Source of the DNA: an uncultured Pseudomonadota bacterium
Lineage (GTDB): Bacteria > Desulfobacterota_B > Binatia > UBA9968
Direction of reading: 5' to 3'
DNA: 6,205 nucleotides
Assembly: GCA_946478635.1 (NCBI GenBank)
Contig: CAMLCX010000304.1
Span: 1-6,205, forward strand
Shown here piece after piece: positions 5,901 to 6,205 of this stretch (positions within the stretch are counted from its first letter, which is position 1; every line of letters starts with the position of its first letter). The translations under genes were made by a program, and so were the position numbers. The notes below the pieces were generated by a model that was not told the origin of the DNA, did not search any database, and was given only the letters and a program-made list of their open reading frames with translations.

Positions 5901-5931
5901 TTGTCACAATCGGTCGCGATGATCGTCTAAT
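5901..5931 (+). promoter_or_regulatory. candidate promoter upstream of the small lipoprotein gene
   Basis: Two readings overlap. As an ECF-type site, GTCAC (5903-5907) is followed after 16 bases by CGTCTAA (5924-5930), the same heptamer at the same spacing as before the sigma gene, though the -35 core is CAC rather than AAC. As a housekeeping site, TTGTCA (5901-5906, five of six) and TCTAAT (5926-5931, five of six) are 19 bases apart, longer than optimal. Transcription would start near 5938. Confidence 0.4.
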
Positions 5932-5954
5932 GAACAGAGGAGAGAAAAGGAAAT

Positions 5955-5979
5955 TCGAAGGCGAAATCCTTCGGTTTTT
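5955..5979 (+). terminator. intrinsic terminator or attenuator hairpin
   Basis: CGAAGG (5956-5961) and CCTTCG (5968-5973) form a perfect 6-bp stem with the loop CGAAAT, extended by a T-G wobble and followed directly by GTTTTT (5974-5979). It lies 21 bases before the ribosome site of the small lipoprotein gene and after the promoter candidate, so it either ends the sigma operon transcript or attenuates the lipoprotein transcript. Confidence 0.6.
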
Positions 5980-6000
5980 CGATAGATGGGACCGCAGAGA

Positions 6001-6007
6001 AAGGAGG
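6001..6007 (+). promoter_or_regulatory. strong ribosome binding site of the small lipoprotein gene
   Basis: AAGGAGG sits 4 bases before ATG 6012. It is the best Shine-Dalgarno in the window and the main reason to believe that this very short frame is translated. Confidence 0.75.
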
Positions 6008-6011
6008 AACT

Positions 6012-6128
6012 ATGAAAATCATCGCGATACTTGCTTTGCTGGCATTCGGTACGATCACAGCGGCAGGGTGTCATTGGGGCCATCATGGTGACCGAAATCG
6101 CTATTCGGACGGCTATAACCGAGGTTAA
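6012..6128 (+). CDS. 38-residue putative lipoprotein
   Basis: A tiny frame with a near-consensus ribosome site. The protein begins with MKIIAILALLAFGTITAAGC: a basic Lys2, a hydrophobic core (3-13), and Cys20 after Ala-Ala-Gly, a plausible lipoprotein cleavage site although the -3 position is Ala rather than the preferred Leu. The mature part would be only 19 residues, HWGHHGD near its start (21-27), then polar residues rich in Arg, Tyr, Gly and Asp. The His cluster next to the anchor cysteine could bind metal, but that is a guess. No similarity recognised; such short lipoproteins are often missed by gene finders. Its distance from the sigma operon (369 bases after DUF3106) and the shared promoter-like heptamer leave open whether it belongs to the same regulon. 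Confidence 0.6.
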   Translation: MKIIAILALLAFGTITAAGCHWGHHGDRNRYSDGYNRG

Positions 6129-6135
6129 ATACTAC

Positions 6136-6170
6136 CCGGGGTCCGAATGGCAACAACGCCGAAACCCCGG
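6136..6170. repeat. inverted repeat downstream of the small lipoprotein gene
   Basis: CCGGGGT (6136-6142) pairs with ACCCCGG (6164-6170), and an inner GGC/GCC (6149-6151 with 6158-6160) closes a 6-base loop AACAAC. It starts 8 bases after the stop codon. No T run follows (TAAAATG), so a classical intrinsic terminator is unlikely; it may protect the 3' end of the message. Confidence 0.45.
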
Positions 6171-6205
6171 TAAAATGAACCCCTAGCCCAACGCAAATAA
6201 GCCGC

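Noticed and set aside
5937..5998. Leader peptide in the lipoprotein message, suggested by GAGGAG at 5937-5942
   Set aside because: No ATG, GTG or TTG follows within usable distance, so a translated leader controlling the hairpin is not supported.
1..6205. CRISPR arrays, tRNA or rRNA genes, insertion sequences, phage attachment sites
   Set aside because: No regularly spaced repeats, no cloverleaf-like or rRNA-like stretches, no transposase or integrase frames were seen on either strand.

Overview
The window is bacterial DNA, moderately GC-rich, with all recognisable genes on the + strand. It holds two functional blocks. The first (1-3951) is most of a coenzyme F420 gene cluster: cofG (5' end cut off by the window edge), cofD, cofC, cofE and an F420:NADP oxidoreductase gene (npdG/fno type). 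The second (about 4120 to the end) is an ECF sigma factor, a membrane-anchored zinc-finger anti-sigma factor, a small exported DUF3106-type helical repeat protein and, after a 369-base non-coding stretch, a 38-residue putative lipoprotein.

F420 block: cofG/cofD overlap by 1 base (TGATG), cofC/cofE overlap by 4 bases (ATGA), and the gaps at cofD/cofC (27 bases) and cofE/npdG (14 bases) are short, so this looks like one transcription unit whose promoter lies upstream of the window. CofG helps build the deazaflavin Fo, CofC activates a C3 phospho-acid with GTP, CofD joins it to Fo, CofE adds glutamates, and NpdG exchanges hydride between NADPH and F420. CofH is not in the window. CofE is a stand-alone ligase without the nitroreductase domain of actinobacterial FbiB.

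Intergenic 3952-4187 holds two hairpins and a promoter-like element that resembles an ECF-type promoter. The sigma factor and anti-sigma genes are 10 bases apart, and the DUF3106 gene follows 29 bases later. The anti-sigma protein has the Cys-x25-His-x3-Cys-x2-Cys zinc signature, one membrane helix and a short extracytoplasmic tail, so this block reads as an envelope-sensing module. The 38-residue lipoprotein has its own strong ribosome binding site, but a terminator-like hairpin sits between it and the nearest promoter-like element. That element shares the heptamer CGTCTAA with the one before the sigma gene.

Organism: the periplasm-directed proteins and the ZAS/DUF3106 arrangement suggest a Gram-negative bacterium. 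Split cof genes and a CofE without an FbiB-type fusion argue against a typical actinobacterium. An F420-producing lineage such as a deltaproteobacteria-like, Rokubacteria/NC10-like or Binatota-like group is plausible, but this is inference and cannot be settled from the window.
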